Below are positions 28,810-38,191 of a stretch of DNA of 64,000 bases, one piece after another. The notes beneath the pieces are model-generated. The model saw only the letters and a program-made list of their open reading frames with translations, did not search any database and was not told the DNA's origin. Each line of letters opens with the position of its first letter. The first letter of the stretch is position 1. The stretch is from an uncultured Methanomethylovorans sp. (GTDB lineage: Archaea > Halobacteriota > Methanosarcinia > Methanosarcinales > Methanosarcinaceae), in NCBI RefSeq assembly GCF_963678545.1, contig NZ_OY782870.1, forward strand, positions 1,922,001 through 1,986,000. Reading direction: 5' to 3'. Both the position numbers and the translations under genes were made by a program.

Positions 28810-28956
28810 TATTAGATTTAGCACATATGTTGCTTATAAGTATTTTATCAAGCAATTTAATTTGAACAGATTGTTGTATACATCTTGTTATTTTTCAATT
28901 TAGTAAAACTACTTATAAGGTATAATTTGTTTAAATAAGTCATAATATATATAACT

Positions 28957-28987
28957 ACTAAAATAATTACATAAGTTCATATAGATT
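28957..28987 (+). promoter_or_regulatory. Conserved triad promoter element, copy 2
   Basis: ACTAAAATAATTA then CATAAGTTCATATAGATT matches copies 1 and 3. The region from here to the A gene also repeats the leader of copy 1 (TTTAATAAATTCT, TGTATTATACC, TATTCAGTAAGTATTTGG, GGGCGG). Confidence 0.65.
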
Positions 28988-29061
28988 AACATCGAATGCT
29001 TTAATAAATTCTCATATAATGTATTATACCTATATTCAGTAAGTATTTGGTGGGCGGTTTT

Positions 29062-29763
29062 ATGAATTATTCAGATAGGCAATATTTATCGAAAACTCTT
29101 GTAATATGGTTTGCTGTGTTAGTAATGGCAAGCCTGGTTGTTGGTTTACACGATGCTTCTGCTCCTGTATCAGTCTCTGTTTTTCCGGAAGTGCCTGTTG
29201 AGGGACAGCCTATATTGGTTACTTTTAATCTGAACAATCCTTCCATTCAGTCAAATTTAGTTGATTATGAACTATATGCTAATGGAAAAATGATAATGGA
29301 AGGTGCAACGGAAGTTTCTCCTCTTTCAAATAAAAAGTATCAGTATACGTATCTCAATTCCTTGGAAAAGGGGGAACAAGTCACCTTTGTAGTGAAGTCT
29401 ACTGTAGATGGAAAAAATTATGATGAGTACATTTCACTGCCTGCATACCCACCGCAGGTCTGGAGCAGTTTTGTAAGCTTTGCATCGTTCTCCACATCAG
29501 TTATGAGTTACATGACCACCATGACATATTATGATCAGGTTTTTGAAAATGGTGCAACTCTCAATGTCAGCATTATCTTCTCAATTGTTCTCATCGGATT
29601 GCTGATCTATCTTGAACTTACGGAGCCATCTCTCACAGAAAAATCGTTCAAATTCATAGGCAACCTGCGTATCAGGTTCAGCAAACTATCAACTATTCTT
29701 TTTGTAATCTTCATAGGAATGGTATTTACGCAGGTCGCCTTAATCATAGGAAAGGTGGGATGA
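29062..29763 (+). CDS. Triad 2 protein A: membrane protein with CARDB-like outer domain
   Basis: The 233-residue protein is a close paralog of the triad 1 A protein over its full length: the same N-terminal TM, the same VSVFPEVPVEGQPILVTF domain, PAYPPQVWSSFVSF, and the same two C-terminal TM helices ending LIIGKVG. The most variable part is the outer domain (about 55-110), while the membrane parts are almost identical, which would fit a common membrane partner and a variable cargo. The ATG at 29062 follows GGGCGG; it overlaps the B gene by ATGA. Confidence 0.75.
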   Translation: MNYSDRQYLSKTLVIWFAVLVMASLVVGLHDASAPVSVSVFPEVPVEGQPILVTFNLNNPSIQSNLVDYELYANGKMIMEGATEVSPLSNKKYQYTYLNSLEKGEQVTFVVKSTVDGKNYDEYISLPAYPPQVWSSFVSFASFSTSVMSYMTTMTYYDQVFENGATLNVSIIFSIVLIGLLIYLELTEPSLTEKSFKFIGNLRIRFSKLSTILFVIFIGMVFTQVALIIGKVG

Positions 29764-31763
29764 AAATGAAGCTCTTTAAGTACGCTTTACTTCTAGTTGT
29801 TTTAATGGGGTTCGTGTCGATTGCTTATGCTTCTGTTTCTACTACTCTAACCGGAACGACAACTGGCAGTGGCTCGAATCCTACATATATTACTGGTTAT
29901 GATGTTACTTGCACAGCCACAAGTACTAAAACGACTGGTAATTATATGATATTTAATTGGGATAAGGGCGGACCTACTCTCAAAACGATGACAATATCTA
30001 AAAATGCTGGTAAATATGTTTGTACTCTACGTGCAAGCGATTTTCAATTAAGTGGAGAGTGGCATTTATCGTGCCAAGAATATTCTTCATTGGATCCAAA
30101 ATCAATTCTCAACGGTCAACTTGGTCAGAAAGAGTTTACTGCTGAAGCTGGGGGTAGTGTTACTGGCTTAAGTGTAATACCGACCACATGTGAATACGGT
30201 GAGTCAGTTACTGCTACAGCTACAGTGACTGGGACTACCCCTGTGACATTCAGATGGTATAGACCCGATGATCTAACTAATCCTATCCGAGTTTATACTG
30301 TTTCCACTCCCGATTCCTCTTCACATTATATTGATTCTTATAGTAATGCAAATGTTGCAGGTATTTGGAAAGTTACAGCTACTCAAAGTATAAGTACTCC
30401 ACCAGGTACAACTTTTACCGTTTCACCTGATGAATCCGATGAGAATATTATTTTTATAAATGGAGACATAAGTCCGGTTGGTTCATATATTCTCACTGAG
30501 AATATTACAGCCACAGCAATTTCTAGTGATTATGATACTGATGGTGATGAAGGAGTAACAATGAAATTCGATTGGTATTCGCCATCTTCTACTGAGAATC
30601 ACCCTTTTAGATCATATACTGTTGATAAACGTTCTAATAATACATATTTTTCTACACTTCCAGGAGGAACTTCTACTGAAGCTGGTTTGTGGTATGTTCG
30701 TGTTTACGAATATGATGATACTGGTTCCGAGATCTCAAGTGGTGTTGAAGAATTCAACACTGAAGAGTCTTATTCTATAAGTGGGACGCAAATTGGTAGC
30801 GATTTTGTTACTGGTTATGACGTTACTTGTTCAATCTACAGTCCTGATATTGGTGGTAGTTATATGATATTTAAGTGGTATAATGACGCAAATACTCTCG
30901 TCAAAACGGTCACAATATATGAGAATGACTACTACTTTATTTGTACTCTTCCTGCAAGCTATTTTAATACCCAGGGAGATTGGAGGATAGAGGGTGAAGA
31001 ATTTGATTCTGAGGGTAAGTCTATGGATATTATTCATCCGCAGTTTACTGCTGTAAATGCGGGTAGTGTTACTGACTTATCATTAAGTGGAACGCCGGAT
31101 ACCTCCAGTTACGGTGCTACAATTACTGCTACGGCGGAAGCAACTACAGATCTACCAGTGACATTCAGATGGTATAGACCCGATGATCTAACTAATCCTA
31201 TCCGAGTTTATACTGTTTCTACTCCCTCTTCAGGTTCCTCATATTTTTATAGTGATTCATATAATGATGCAGATGTTGTAGGTTCTTGGACAGTTACAGC
31301 TACTCAAGGTATAGCTTCTCCTTCTTCAGAAAGTTTTACTATTAACGGACCTTCAAGTGGTTATACTTATTTAATAACCGGAGTGAAAAGTGCAAGTGGT
31401 GCGTTTATTATAAATGAGACTGTTACAGCTGCTGTAACTTCCCCTTATACGAACGCTGGAGGATACATGAAATTCTACTGGTATTCGCCGTCTGATAAGG
31501 AAGCTCGATTCAATACTGTTTATAAAATCGACGGGAAATATACTGATACTCTTTCTGATATCCAGTTTGATTCAATTGGCAGCTGGCATGTTCATGTTTA
31601 CGAATATAATAATACTGATAATCTAATAGGAGGGGGGAGTCAGGAAGAATTTGAAGCTACCGATGAAGGTGTGCCGGAGTTTCCAATAATTGGATCTTTC
31701 TTACCTATGCTTTTAGCTGGTGCTGTTTATATTAGGATACGTAGAAATATGGAAGGTTCTTGA
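29760..31763 (+). CDS. Triad 2 protein B: secreted PEF-CTERM protein with repeated Ig-like domains
   Basis: The 667-residue protein has a signal peptide (MKMKLFKYALLLVVLMGFVS) and an alternating set of about six beta-sandwich domains in two types: one with SYMIFKWYND and one with PVTFRWYRPDDLTNPIRVYT, the latter nearly identical in two copies (about 155 and 470). It ends in VPEFPIIGSFLPMLLAG plus a hydrophobic segment and RIRRN, a good PEF-CTERM tail. Its N-terminal domains are unrelated to those of the B proteins of triads 1 and 3, so only the sorting tail and the genomic position are shared. Confidence 0.82.
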   Translation: MKMKLFKYALLLVVLMGFVSIAYASVSTTLTGTTTGSGSNPTYITGYDVTCTATSTKTTGNYMIFNWDKGGPTLKTMTISKNAGKYVCTLRASDFQLSGEWHLSCQEYSSLDPKSILNGQLGQKEFTAEAGGSVTGLSVIPTTCEYGESVTATATVTGTTPVTFRWYRPDDLTNPIRVYTVSTPDSSSHYIDSYSNANVAGIWKVTATQSISTPPGTTFTVSPDESDENIIFINGDISPVGSYILTENITATAISSDYDTDGDEGVTMKFDWYSPSSTENHPFRSYTVDKRSNNTYFSTLPGGTSTEAGLWYVRVYEYDDTGSEISSGVEEFNTEESYSISGTQIGSDFVTGYDVTCSIYSPDIGGSYMIFKWYNDANTLVKTVTIYENDYYFICTLPASYFNTQGDWRIEGEEFDSEGKSMDIIHPQFTAVNAGSVTDLSLSGTPDTSSYGATITATAEATTDLPVTFRWYRPDDLTNPIRVYTVSTPSSGSSYFYSDSYNDADVVGSWTVTATQGIASPSSESFTINGPSSGYTYLITGVKSASGAFIINETVTAAVTSPYTNAGGYMKFYWYSPSDKEARFNTVYKIDGKYTDTLSDIQFDSIGSWHVHVYEYNNTDNLIGGGSQEEFEATDEGVPEFPIIGSFLPMLLAGAVYIRIRRNMEGS

Positions 31764-31764
31764 A

Positions 31765-32205
31765 ATGCCAAAATACAAAGCAAGAGCTTCCTATATCTTA
31801 TCTCTTTTAGTTCTTGCAGGTCTACTTGTGCTATTTGCACAAGGGGTATTTTCAGGACTGTTTGGAGAGTCTCCAGAAACAGTAGCTGAAATTAATAGAA
31901 TAGATCTGTACGATGATGTTCTTGGCAATTATTCAAAAGTTTCAGTATTTCTTGTAAATAATGACACAATAAGTCATGATTTTTCGATTAATACTTTTTA
32001 TGATGGAGATTCGAGAAATAGTCATAATATCACAGTTGATGCTCATAGCACATTTTCATATGGAATGGATGTGTTGCCTGATAGAATTCCAATATCACCA
32101 AACGAGACTATTAACTCTACTTTGCGTGTTGCAAAGATCGTGGTATATATGGATAATAAGCCTGAGCCTTTTGAAGAAGCAAGCTTTGTATTTAAAAATG
32201 AGTAG
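31765..32205 (+). CDS. Triad 2 protein C: small single-pass protein
   Basis: The 146-residue protein is a paralog of the other two C proteins: YILSLLVLAGLLVLFAQ, then IDLYDDVLGNYSKVSVFLVN, DVLPDRIPIS and NETINSTLRVAK. The ATG at 31765 lies 1 bp after the B stop; a longer in-frame ATG at 31720 would begin inside the B gene. It is followed 2 bp later by the archaeosortase gene, so all four genes form one operon. Its function is unknown. Confidence 0.72.
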   Translation: MPKYKARASYILSLLVLAGLLVLFAQGVFSGLFGESPETVAEINRIDLYDDVLGNYSKVSVFLVNNDTISHDFSINTFYDGDSRNSHNITVDAHSTFSYGMDVLPDRIPISPNETINSTLRVAKIVVYMDNKPEPFEEASFVFKNE

Positions 32206-32207
32206 TT

Positions 32208-33101
32208 ATGAATCCGAAGATGAAAAACAAGCTTTTGATATGGCTTGCTATATCCATAGCGATTACAGTTCTTCGACTTTCTTTTTCGCAGCATGACATC
32301 GTATTAGCGGAACCTTTCACTGCCCATCCTTTTGTGATTCTTATTCTATGTATTGTCTTTGGATGGTTAAAGAAGGATGCGATATTAAGTCAAATGAATG
32401 AAGAAAGGATGCTTGCTGACTCTTCATATGTGGCAGTTGGTGTGTTTATTGCAGCTGTAGCTCTATTGATGCCACTATCCGAGGATCTTGTGTTTGTGAT
32501 ATTCAATATTTTGTTGCTATGCTTAGGGTTATTTGTTATTTTTTTTGCAGATGCAGCTTATCTGCCATCGCTATTGCTTTTTGTGTATGGTTTTTCAATA
32601 TCTTTCCCGAAAATTATCAATGAATACTTTGGTACGCAATACGCACTTATTACCACAAACATTGTATCACACGTTGCAGCTTTGTTTTATCCTGTAGCTT
32701 TTGAGGGACAGGTGCTTAGTGTTACCAATCCCGAAGGTGTTAAAGACCTTTTATACATTGATGTTGGGTGTTCGGGAAGTGCCTCAATAGCAATATTTCT
32801 TACAGTTTTTGCCCTTATGCTGATAGATATAAAACCCCGGAAAGACAGTATATTGCCATTGTTCCTCTTTGGTATACTGGGGACATCCGTACAGAATATT
32901 TTGCGTCTTGTTTTGTTAATAGCTGCTGATTATCATTTTGGATCAGCTGTCATGTGGCAGGTACATGATTACGCAGGTTATGTCCTGTTTCCGACATGGT
33001 TTGCAATCTTCGTTTACGTTTACTTAAAAGTAGGAATGGAGAAAACGCATATTACAGCTGTTGATGAAAAAGAAGATAAAAACATTTCAATAATGAATTG
33101 A
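32208..33101 (+). CDS. Archaeosortase, PEF-CTERM (ArtC-like) type
   Basis: The 297-residue protein has about eight TM helices and the exosortase/archaeosortase catalytic triad: Cys at about 188 (DVGCSGSASI), Arg at about 233 (QNILRLVLLI) and His at about 253 (WQVHDYAGYVLFP). These membrane transpeptidases cut tripartite C-terminal sorting signals and pass the protein to a lipid anchor. Presence of three PEF-CTERM proteins in the same locus points to the PEF-specific subtype (archaeosortase C), which I infer rather than prove. It is last in the triad 2 operon and is the only sortase in the window, so it probably serves all three B proteins. Confidence 0.88.
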   Translation: MNPKMKNKLLIWLAISIAITVLRLSFSQHDIVLAEPFTAHPFVILILCIVFGWLKKDAILSQMNEERMLADSSYVAVGVFIAAVALLMPLSEDLVFVIFNILLLCLGLFVIFFADAAYLPSLLLFVYGFSISFPKIINEYFGTQYALITTNIVSHVAALFYPVAFEGQVLSVTNPEGVKDLLYIDVGCSGSASIAIFLTVFALMLIDIKPRKDSILPLFLFGILGTSVQNILRLVLLIAADYHFGSAVMWQVHDYAGYVLFPTWFAIFVYVYLKVGMEKTHITAVDEKEDKNISIMN

Positions 33102-33348
33102 ATCAATAAGATGTATTTCGGGTTTTAATCATCATCCATTTCTTTTATTGTTTTTTATTATTTACTTCTTTTTTTTTTATTATTCTTTTCACATTCCCAT
33201 GTCCAATTTAGAATTCATCTTCTTATCTTCCAATATGGACTATTATGAAATAATTAACTTAAAGCATTCAAATTATACCAGTTAGACAAATAATATTCAA
33301 TCAACTTATGTTATGTCATTGATATATTTAATTGATAATAATATAATC

Positions 33349-33379
33349 ACTAAAATAATTAGGTAAGTTGATATAGATT
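33349..33379 (+). promoter_or_regulatory. Conserved triad promoter element, copy 3
   Basis: ACTAAAATAATTA then GGTAAGTTGATATAGATT matches copy 2 at most positions. The rest of the 354-bp gap (33102-33455) is AT-rich and poly-T-rich (near 33165-33185, probably a terminator zone for the archaeosortase operon). The leader has drifted more than in copies 1 and 2. Confidence 0.62.
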
Positions 33380-33455
33380 TAGTTCTATTTAGTCATAAGT
33401 TCTCATAAATCTCAAAATATCATACCCAACTCAGTAAATAATAGGGGGAAATATT

Positions 33456-34157
33456 ATAGACTCTGCAACTAGACAATATTTTTCAAAGATGTTGATTACT
33501 TGGTTTGCTGTATTGTTAATGGCAAGCCTGGTTGTTGGTTTACACGATGCTGCTGCGCCTTTATCAGTCTCTGTTTTCCCCGAAGTTCCTGTGGAAGGAA
33601 AGCCTGTATTAGTAACTTTCAATCTCAATAATCCGTCACTTCATTCTAATTCAGTCGATTATGAACTGTATGCCAATGGAAAACGAGTGATGGAAGGCAC
33701 AACGGAACTCTCATCTTTGTCGAGTGAAAAATATCAGTATACATATGTGAATCCTCTTAAGATGGGAGAACAGATTACATTTGCAGTAAAGTCTACAATG
33801 GATGGAAAGAGCCACGATGAATCAGTGTCATTGCCTGCATACCCCCCGCAGGTCTGGAGCAGTTTTGTCAGTTTTGCATCATTCTCCACATCAGTTATGA
33901 GCTACATGACAACTATGACATATTATGATCAGGTCTTTGAAAATGGTGCAACTCTCAATGTAAGTGTAATCTTTTCAATAGTACTTATTGGACTGCTGAT
34001 TTATCTTGAGCTCACTGAGCCATCCCTCACAGAGAAATCGTTCAAATTCATAGGCGATCTGCGAATCCGATTTAGCAGATTATCAACTGTCTTATTTGTG
34101 ATTTTTATTGGAATGGTGTTCACGCAGGTAGCTTTGATAATTGGAAAGGTGGGGTGA
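33456..34157 (+). CDS. Triad 3 protein A: membrane protein, apparent ATA start codon
   Basis: This is the third A paralog, with the same TM segments, VSVFPEVPVEGKPVLVTF and PAYPPQVWSSFVSF. Homology to the others (MNSSDRQYFSK, MNYSDRQYLSK) continues upstream of the first in-frame ATG (33489) as xDSATRQYFSK, and the codon aligned to the start Met is ATA at 33456, preceded by GGGGGA 7 bp upstream and an in-frame stop at 33435. Starting there gives 233 residues, the same as both paralogs. Either ATA (or ATT at 33453) is used as a weak start, or translation begins at 33489 and yields a 222-residue protein that still keeps the TM segment. Confidence 0.72.
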   Translation: MDSATRQYFSKMLITWFAVLLMASLVVGLHDAAAPLSVSVFPEVPVEGKPVLVTFNLNNPSLHSNSVDYELYANGKRVMEGTTELSSLSSEKYQYTYVNPLKMGEQITFAVKSTMDGKSHDESVSLPAYPPQVWSSFVSFASFSTSVMSYMTTMTYYDQVFENGATLNVSVIFSIVLIGLLIYLELTEPSLTEKSFKFIGDLRIRFSRLSTVLFVIFIGMVFTQVALIIGKVG

Positions 34158-36778
34158 AAATGCGATTCCCATTAACGAATCAATCAAAAAACATGTTTTA
34201 TAGAGGTATAGCTTATCGGTCTATTGTCTTAGTCATGTTGAGTCTCTGTATTTTAGTTAGTGCAATGCCTTTTGAAGCTCAGGCTGCAGGCGGCTCATAC
34301 ACTATAAAATGGTATGGCGCTGATCCTACTGTAAACCATGGTTTATATTTACCTACCTACACTAAGATGCTGCCAAGTTCACTTGCCTGTCCGGGGTCTG
34401 CTGGAAGATACGCAGATCCCCTAGCAAACGCTGTAGCATATAGTCATTCATCTTCCACTAATCCTGACGCTGTGACTTCATTGATGCCAGCGGAGATGGG
34501 GCTAGGGCAGGTAGTACCCTTCGAAATGGAAATAAGGGTTAATGGTATTACTACTCCTGAAAATGGAGTAATCCAAGTTACAACTGGTTTTGGAACTAAT
34601 ACTTCTAGCGGTAGAAACTTTGGATTTGATCCTACATATATGATCTACTGTGCCTTCGTTGATACGGCAGATGCTGGCACTATAGACTCTGGAACTCCTG
34701 CAAAAGTTGATTCTTACACCTATTTACTGCAATCTAATAATCAGATTCAGGGTACATTTCAGATATCGGGTCTTGATAACGGTGACAATGTGATTGTTGA
34801 GATATGGGTTGTGCTTAAATCAACAATTCCTACCGACGTTACTGGAAATGTCCATACTGAAGTAATTAGCGCTAAAACAGCTAGCAATGATGCTATAAAA
34901 GTAGGAAATCAAGAGGTTAATCTTCTTCAAGTAGGAGATTTTTTTAAAACCGATTCCGATGTCTCAGTTACAAAGACAGATCTCCCTGATCCTGTGGTCC
35001 AGGGACAAGAGCTCGCCTATAATCTGGTGGTTACAAACAATGCAGCTACTACTGTTGCAAGTGGAACTGTGGTGACAGATACACTCAGTCCGTCTACAAG
35101 TTTTGTTTCAGCATCTGGTGCCTCGTATACAACTAGCGGAAATACTGTAACTTTCAACGTTGGTATATTAAATCCTAGTGAGTCAAAGACGCTCACAATA
35201 GTCAGTGCTGTTTCCAACACAGCTCCTTCAGGGAATGATACAACTACAAACTCGGAGGCTGGAGGAATTTCTCGCCCTACATCATATGATATATATAATA
35301 AAGCCTTAGTAAGTACTGTTTCTAAGGATTCAACCTCAGCTAACAACATTTACTACCAACCAACGAATGTGTTGGGAGCAAATCCCTATTTGGCTCTAAC
35401 AAAGTCTGCTTCTCCTACGACTTACAGTGCTGTTGGACAAACAATCACATATACCTATACTGTTACAAACCCCGGAAATGTGGTTATCAATGGTCCTATC
35501 ACAGTTACTGATAACAAAATTGGTACTGTGACTATATCCAGTTCTTCTCTTGCAGCTGGAGCAAGTGTTAGTGGTACTGCCACATATACTGTAACTCAAG
35601 CTGATATTAACAGTGGTTTAGTAACCAATAGTGCCACAGCTTCTGGAAAGTTTAATAGCGCAACAGTAACTTCTAATACCGCAACAGCTATGGTAACTGC
35701 AACTCAAACTCCCACTTTGACTCTTACAAAGTCCGCTTCTCCCACAACCTACAATTCTGTAGGGCAAACAATTACATACACATATACTGTTACAAACTCT
35801 GGAAATGTTGACATTAGTGGACCAATCACAGTTACTGATAACAAAATTGGTACTGTGACTTTACCCAGTTCTTCTCTTGCACCCGGAGCAACTGTTAGTG
35901 GTACTGCTACATATACTATAACTCACGCCAACATTAATAGCGGTTCAGTGATAAATCAAGCCACAGCATCCGGTATATTCAATAGTGCAACGGTAACTTC
36001 TAATACTGCAACAGCTACAGTAACTGTAGCTACAGTAATTGCAACTCAAACTCCAGCTCTAAGTATTGTTAAAACCGCAAATCCCATTTCTTACAGTGCG
36101 GTAGGGCAAAAAATCACATATGCCTATACTGTTACTAACTCTGGAAATGTTGTTATCAATGGTCCTATTACAGTTACTGATAACAAGATTGATGATGCCA
36201 TACCTATATCCGATTCTTCTCTTGATGTTGGAGCAAGTGTTAGCGGTACTGCTACCTATACTATAACATCAGATGATATCACTGCAGGTTTAGTTACCAA
36301 CACCGCATATGCAACTGGTAAATTCAATAGTGTACCATTCAATTCGGCTACAGATGATGAGACTATTAGATATATCAATTATAAATATGCATACAGTAGT
36401 GACTCTCCTAAATCTAATACCGAAATTCAATTAACAGTAACTCCAAGTTCCTCATATGGTTTATCACTTCTAATAATCTGGAAAGATGAGGTTGGTGACA
36501 TTCTCCATAGTGAAACAATAGAGAGGAATGGAGATACATATCCAGGCACATCATGGACTATTCCTTTAAATTCAACAGGTACTTGGTCCGTTGAGATTAC
36601 TGAATATTCTGGCAGCCAGAAAAGTGGAACAATAGTAGGGCAAAGCACTGATTCTTTTGAAGTAACCGATGCTGTTCCAGAGTTTCCTATTGGATCCTCT
36701 ATATTCCTGTTTGTGGTAGGCGGATTGTATCTGAAGATGCGTAAAAAGATGGCAGGTTTTTCAAATGATAAAAGATAA
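34154..36778 (+). CDS. Triad 3 protein B: large secreted PEF-CTERM protein with repeated DUF11-like domains
   Basis: The 874-residue protein has a signal peptide like triad 1 B (MPFEAQA), the same IKWYGADPTV domain, a DUF11-type module (DPVVQGQELAYNLVVTNNAA), three near-identical modules of about 110 residues (see repeat feature; TYTVTNSGNVDISGPITVTDNKIG), an Ig-like domain (SYGLSLLIIWKDEVG, WSVEITEYSGS) and the tail VPEFPIGSSIFLFVV with RKKMAGF. The repeats lengthen the stalk compared with triad 1 B. ATGA overlap with A; the C gene starts inside its last codons. Confidence 0.84.
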   Translation: MKMRFPLTNQSKNMFYRGIAYRSIVLVMLSLCILVSAMPFEAQAAGGSYTIKWYGADPTVNHGLYLPTYTKMLPSSLACPGSAGRYADPLANAVAYSHSSSTNPDAVTSLMPAEMGLGQVVPFEMEIRVNGITTPENGVIQVTTGFGTNTSSGRNFGFDPTYMIYCAFVDTADAGTIDSGTPAKVDSYTYLLQSNNQIQGTFQISGLDNGDNVIVEIWVVLKSTIPTDVTGNVHTEVISAKTASNDAIKVGNQEVNLLQVGDFFKTDSDVSVTKTDLPDPVVQGQELAYNLVVTNNAATTVASGTVVTDTLSPSTSFVSASGASYTTSGNTVTFNVGILNPSESKTLTIVSAVSNTAPSGNDTTTNSEAGGISRPTSYDIYNKALVSTVSKDSTSANNIYYQPTNVLGANPYLALTKSASPTTYSAVGQTITYTYTVTNPGNVVINGPITVTDNKIGTVTISSSSLAAGASVSGTATYTVTQADINSGLVTNSATASGKFNSATVTSNTATAMVTATQTPTLTLTKSASPTTYNSVGQTITYTYTVTNSGNVDISGPITVTDNKIGTVTLPSSSLAPGATVSGTATYTITHANINSGSVINQATASGIFNSATVTSNTATATVTVATVIATQTPALSIVKTANPISYSAVGQKITYAYTVTNSGNVVINGPITVTDNKIDDAIPISDSSLDVGASVSGTATYTITSDDITAGLVTNTAYATGKFNSVPFNSATDDETIRYINYKYAYSSDSPKSNTEIQLTVTPSSSYGLSLLIIWKDEVGDILHSETIERNGDTYPGTSWTIPLNSTGTWSVEITEYSGSQKSGTIVGQSTDSFEVTDAVPEFPIGSSIFLFVVGGLYLKMRKKMAGFSNDKR
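35381..36380 (+). repeat. Three tandem repeats of about 330 bp within the triad 3 B gene
   Basis: Units start near 35381, 35709 and 36050. Each encodes about 110 residues with TKSASPTTYS (or VKTANPISYS), GQTITYTYTVTN, GPITVTDNKIG and a GASVSGTATYT stretch. Units 1 and 2 are close at DNA level, unit 3 has drifted, so the array grew by duplication. Copy number could vary between strains. Confidence 0.8.
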
Positions 36779-37202
36779 AGTACGGATATCCTATATTATA
36801 TCTCTTTTAGTTCTTGCAAGCCTGCTTATAATCTTCGCTCAGAGTGTATTTTCTGGGTTGTCTACAACTTCTGCAGAACCAGTTGCTGAGATAGCCAGAG
36901 TAGACTTATTTAATGAGTTTCTTGGAAATTATTCCAAAATATCTATAATGCTCGCTAACAATGATACAATCAGTCATAATTTTTCAATCAATACCTTTTA
37001 TGATGAAAGGTTCAAAGACAGCTTTAATGTTACTGTTAATAGTGGCAAAACAATTCTATATCAAGTAGATGTGCTACCTGATAGAATTCCAATATCAGAA
37101 AATGAAACCGTCAGCTCTACTTTGAGGATTGCAAAGTTTGTGGTATATACGGATGAGCAGCCTGAACCCATTAAACAAACAAGCTTTATATTAAAAAGTT
37201 AA
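36765..37202 (+). CDS. Triad 3 protein C: small single-pass protein
   Basis: The 145-residue protein matches the other C paralogs: ISYIISLLVLASLLIIFAQS as the membrane segment, then GNYSKISIMLANNDT, DVLPDRIPIS and NETVSSTLRIAKFV. Its ATG at 36765 is inside the last codons of the B gene (14-bp overlap), again implying coupling. It ends the three-triad locus. Function unknown. Confidence 0.72.
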   Translation: MIKDKVRISYIISLLVLASLLIIFAQSVFSGLSTTSAEPVAEIARVDLFNEFLGNYSKISIMLANNDTISHNFSINTFYDERFKDSFNVTVNSGKTILYQVDVLPDRIPISENETVSSTLRIAKFVVYTDEQPEPIKQTSFILKS

Positions 37203-37357
37203 CAATAGATTTGTTAGAAAATCAAAAAAACTTGAATCTAACGATCTCTATATCAATTGAAAACATAAAATCTCTTTTTCCATGCTGGTACCACTAATTA
37301 TAAACCATAATCCCTCATTCATTAGTATTATAACGAATCAAATGTGGAATCGGTACT

Positions 37358-38188
37358 ATGGTTACAAAATGTGTTTTATCTGAGGAATTGCCTGTTGAGG
37401 AGTATCTCATTGAGAAAGAGCCATACTATGTGCCTGTAGGAAATGAAGTGGAGATCTTCATGTCAGCCTACCGGAATAAATTACCGATTAACCTTAAAGG
37501 GCCAACAGGATGTGGAAAGACACGTTTTATGGAGTACATGGCCTACAAACTACAGCGCCCTTTGATAACCGTTGCCTGTCATGAGGATTTAACAGCCACT
37601 GATCTGGTAGGAAGGTTTTTGATAAAAGGCGAATCTGTGGAATGGAGTGATGGTCCGCTTACAAAAGCTGTGAAGCACGGTGCTATTTGTTATCTTGATG
37701 AGGTTGTGGAAGCCCGCAAGGACACAATAGTTGTCATACACCCCCTTACCGATGATCGGCGTATCATGCCTATTGATAAACTTGGTGTGATTCTCAGGGC
37801 TCCTCCCGAATTCATGTTGAGCATCTCCTATAATCCGGGTTACCAGAGTGCAGTAAAAGATCTCAAGCAAAGCACGCGCCAGAGGTTTGTGGCTTTAGAT
37901 TTCGATTATCCTCCAGCTGAACTTGAAATGAAGATCGTGGCCCATGAAAGTGGAGTAGATGAAAAAATGGCCCACTATCTCGTAGATATAGGTCATCGCA
38001 TAAGGAACTTCAAACAACATGGCCTTGAAGAAGGAGTGAGCACTCGTCTTCTAATCTATGCAGGCAAGCTCATAAAAGACGGTATAGACCCAAAGGAAGC
38101 ATGTCTTTTAGCCATGGTTAGGCCTATAACCGACAACGCTGACCTCCAAAAAAGCATTGATGAGATTATATCCACTATCATGGAGTAA
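37358..38188 (+). CDS. CbbQ/NorQ/MoxR-type AAA+ ATPase
   Basis: The 276-residue protein has Walker A GPTGCGKT (residues 48-55), ATDLVGRFL, Walker B ICYLDEV, SYNPGYQ (sensor 1 region) and the CbbQ_C-like tail ([32 protein letters not shown]). CbbQ/NorQ ATPases form rings that remodel target enzymes with a VWA partner, which is exactly the next gene, 3 bp downstream. Known targets include Rubisco and nitric oxide reductase; the target here is not indicated by the neighbours. Confidence 0.9.
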   Translation: MVTKCVLSEELPVEEYLIEKEPYYVPVGNEVEIFMSAYRNKLPINLKGPTGCGKTRFMEYMAYKLQRPLITVACHEDLTATDLVGRFLIKGESVEWSDGPLTKAVKHGAICYLDEVVEARKDTIVVIHPLTDDRRIMPIDKLGVILRAPPEFMLSISYNPGYQSAVKDLKQSTRQRFVALDFDYPPAELEMKIVAHESGVDEKMAHYLVDIGHRIRNFKQHGLEEGVSTRLLIYAGKLIKDGIDPKEACLLAMVRPITDNADLQKSIDEIISTIME

Positions 38189-38191
38189 ACG

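Noticed and set aside
36765-37358. Whether the AAA+/VWA pair belongs to the PEF-CTERM locus
   Set aside because: A gap of about 155 bp separates them and no shared promoter element is present; the order alone is not enough.
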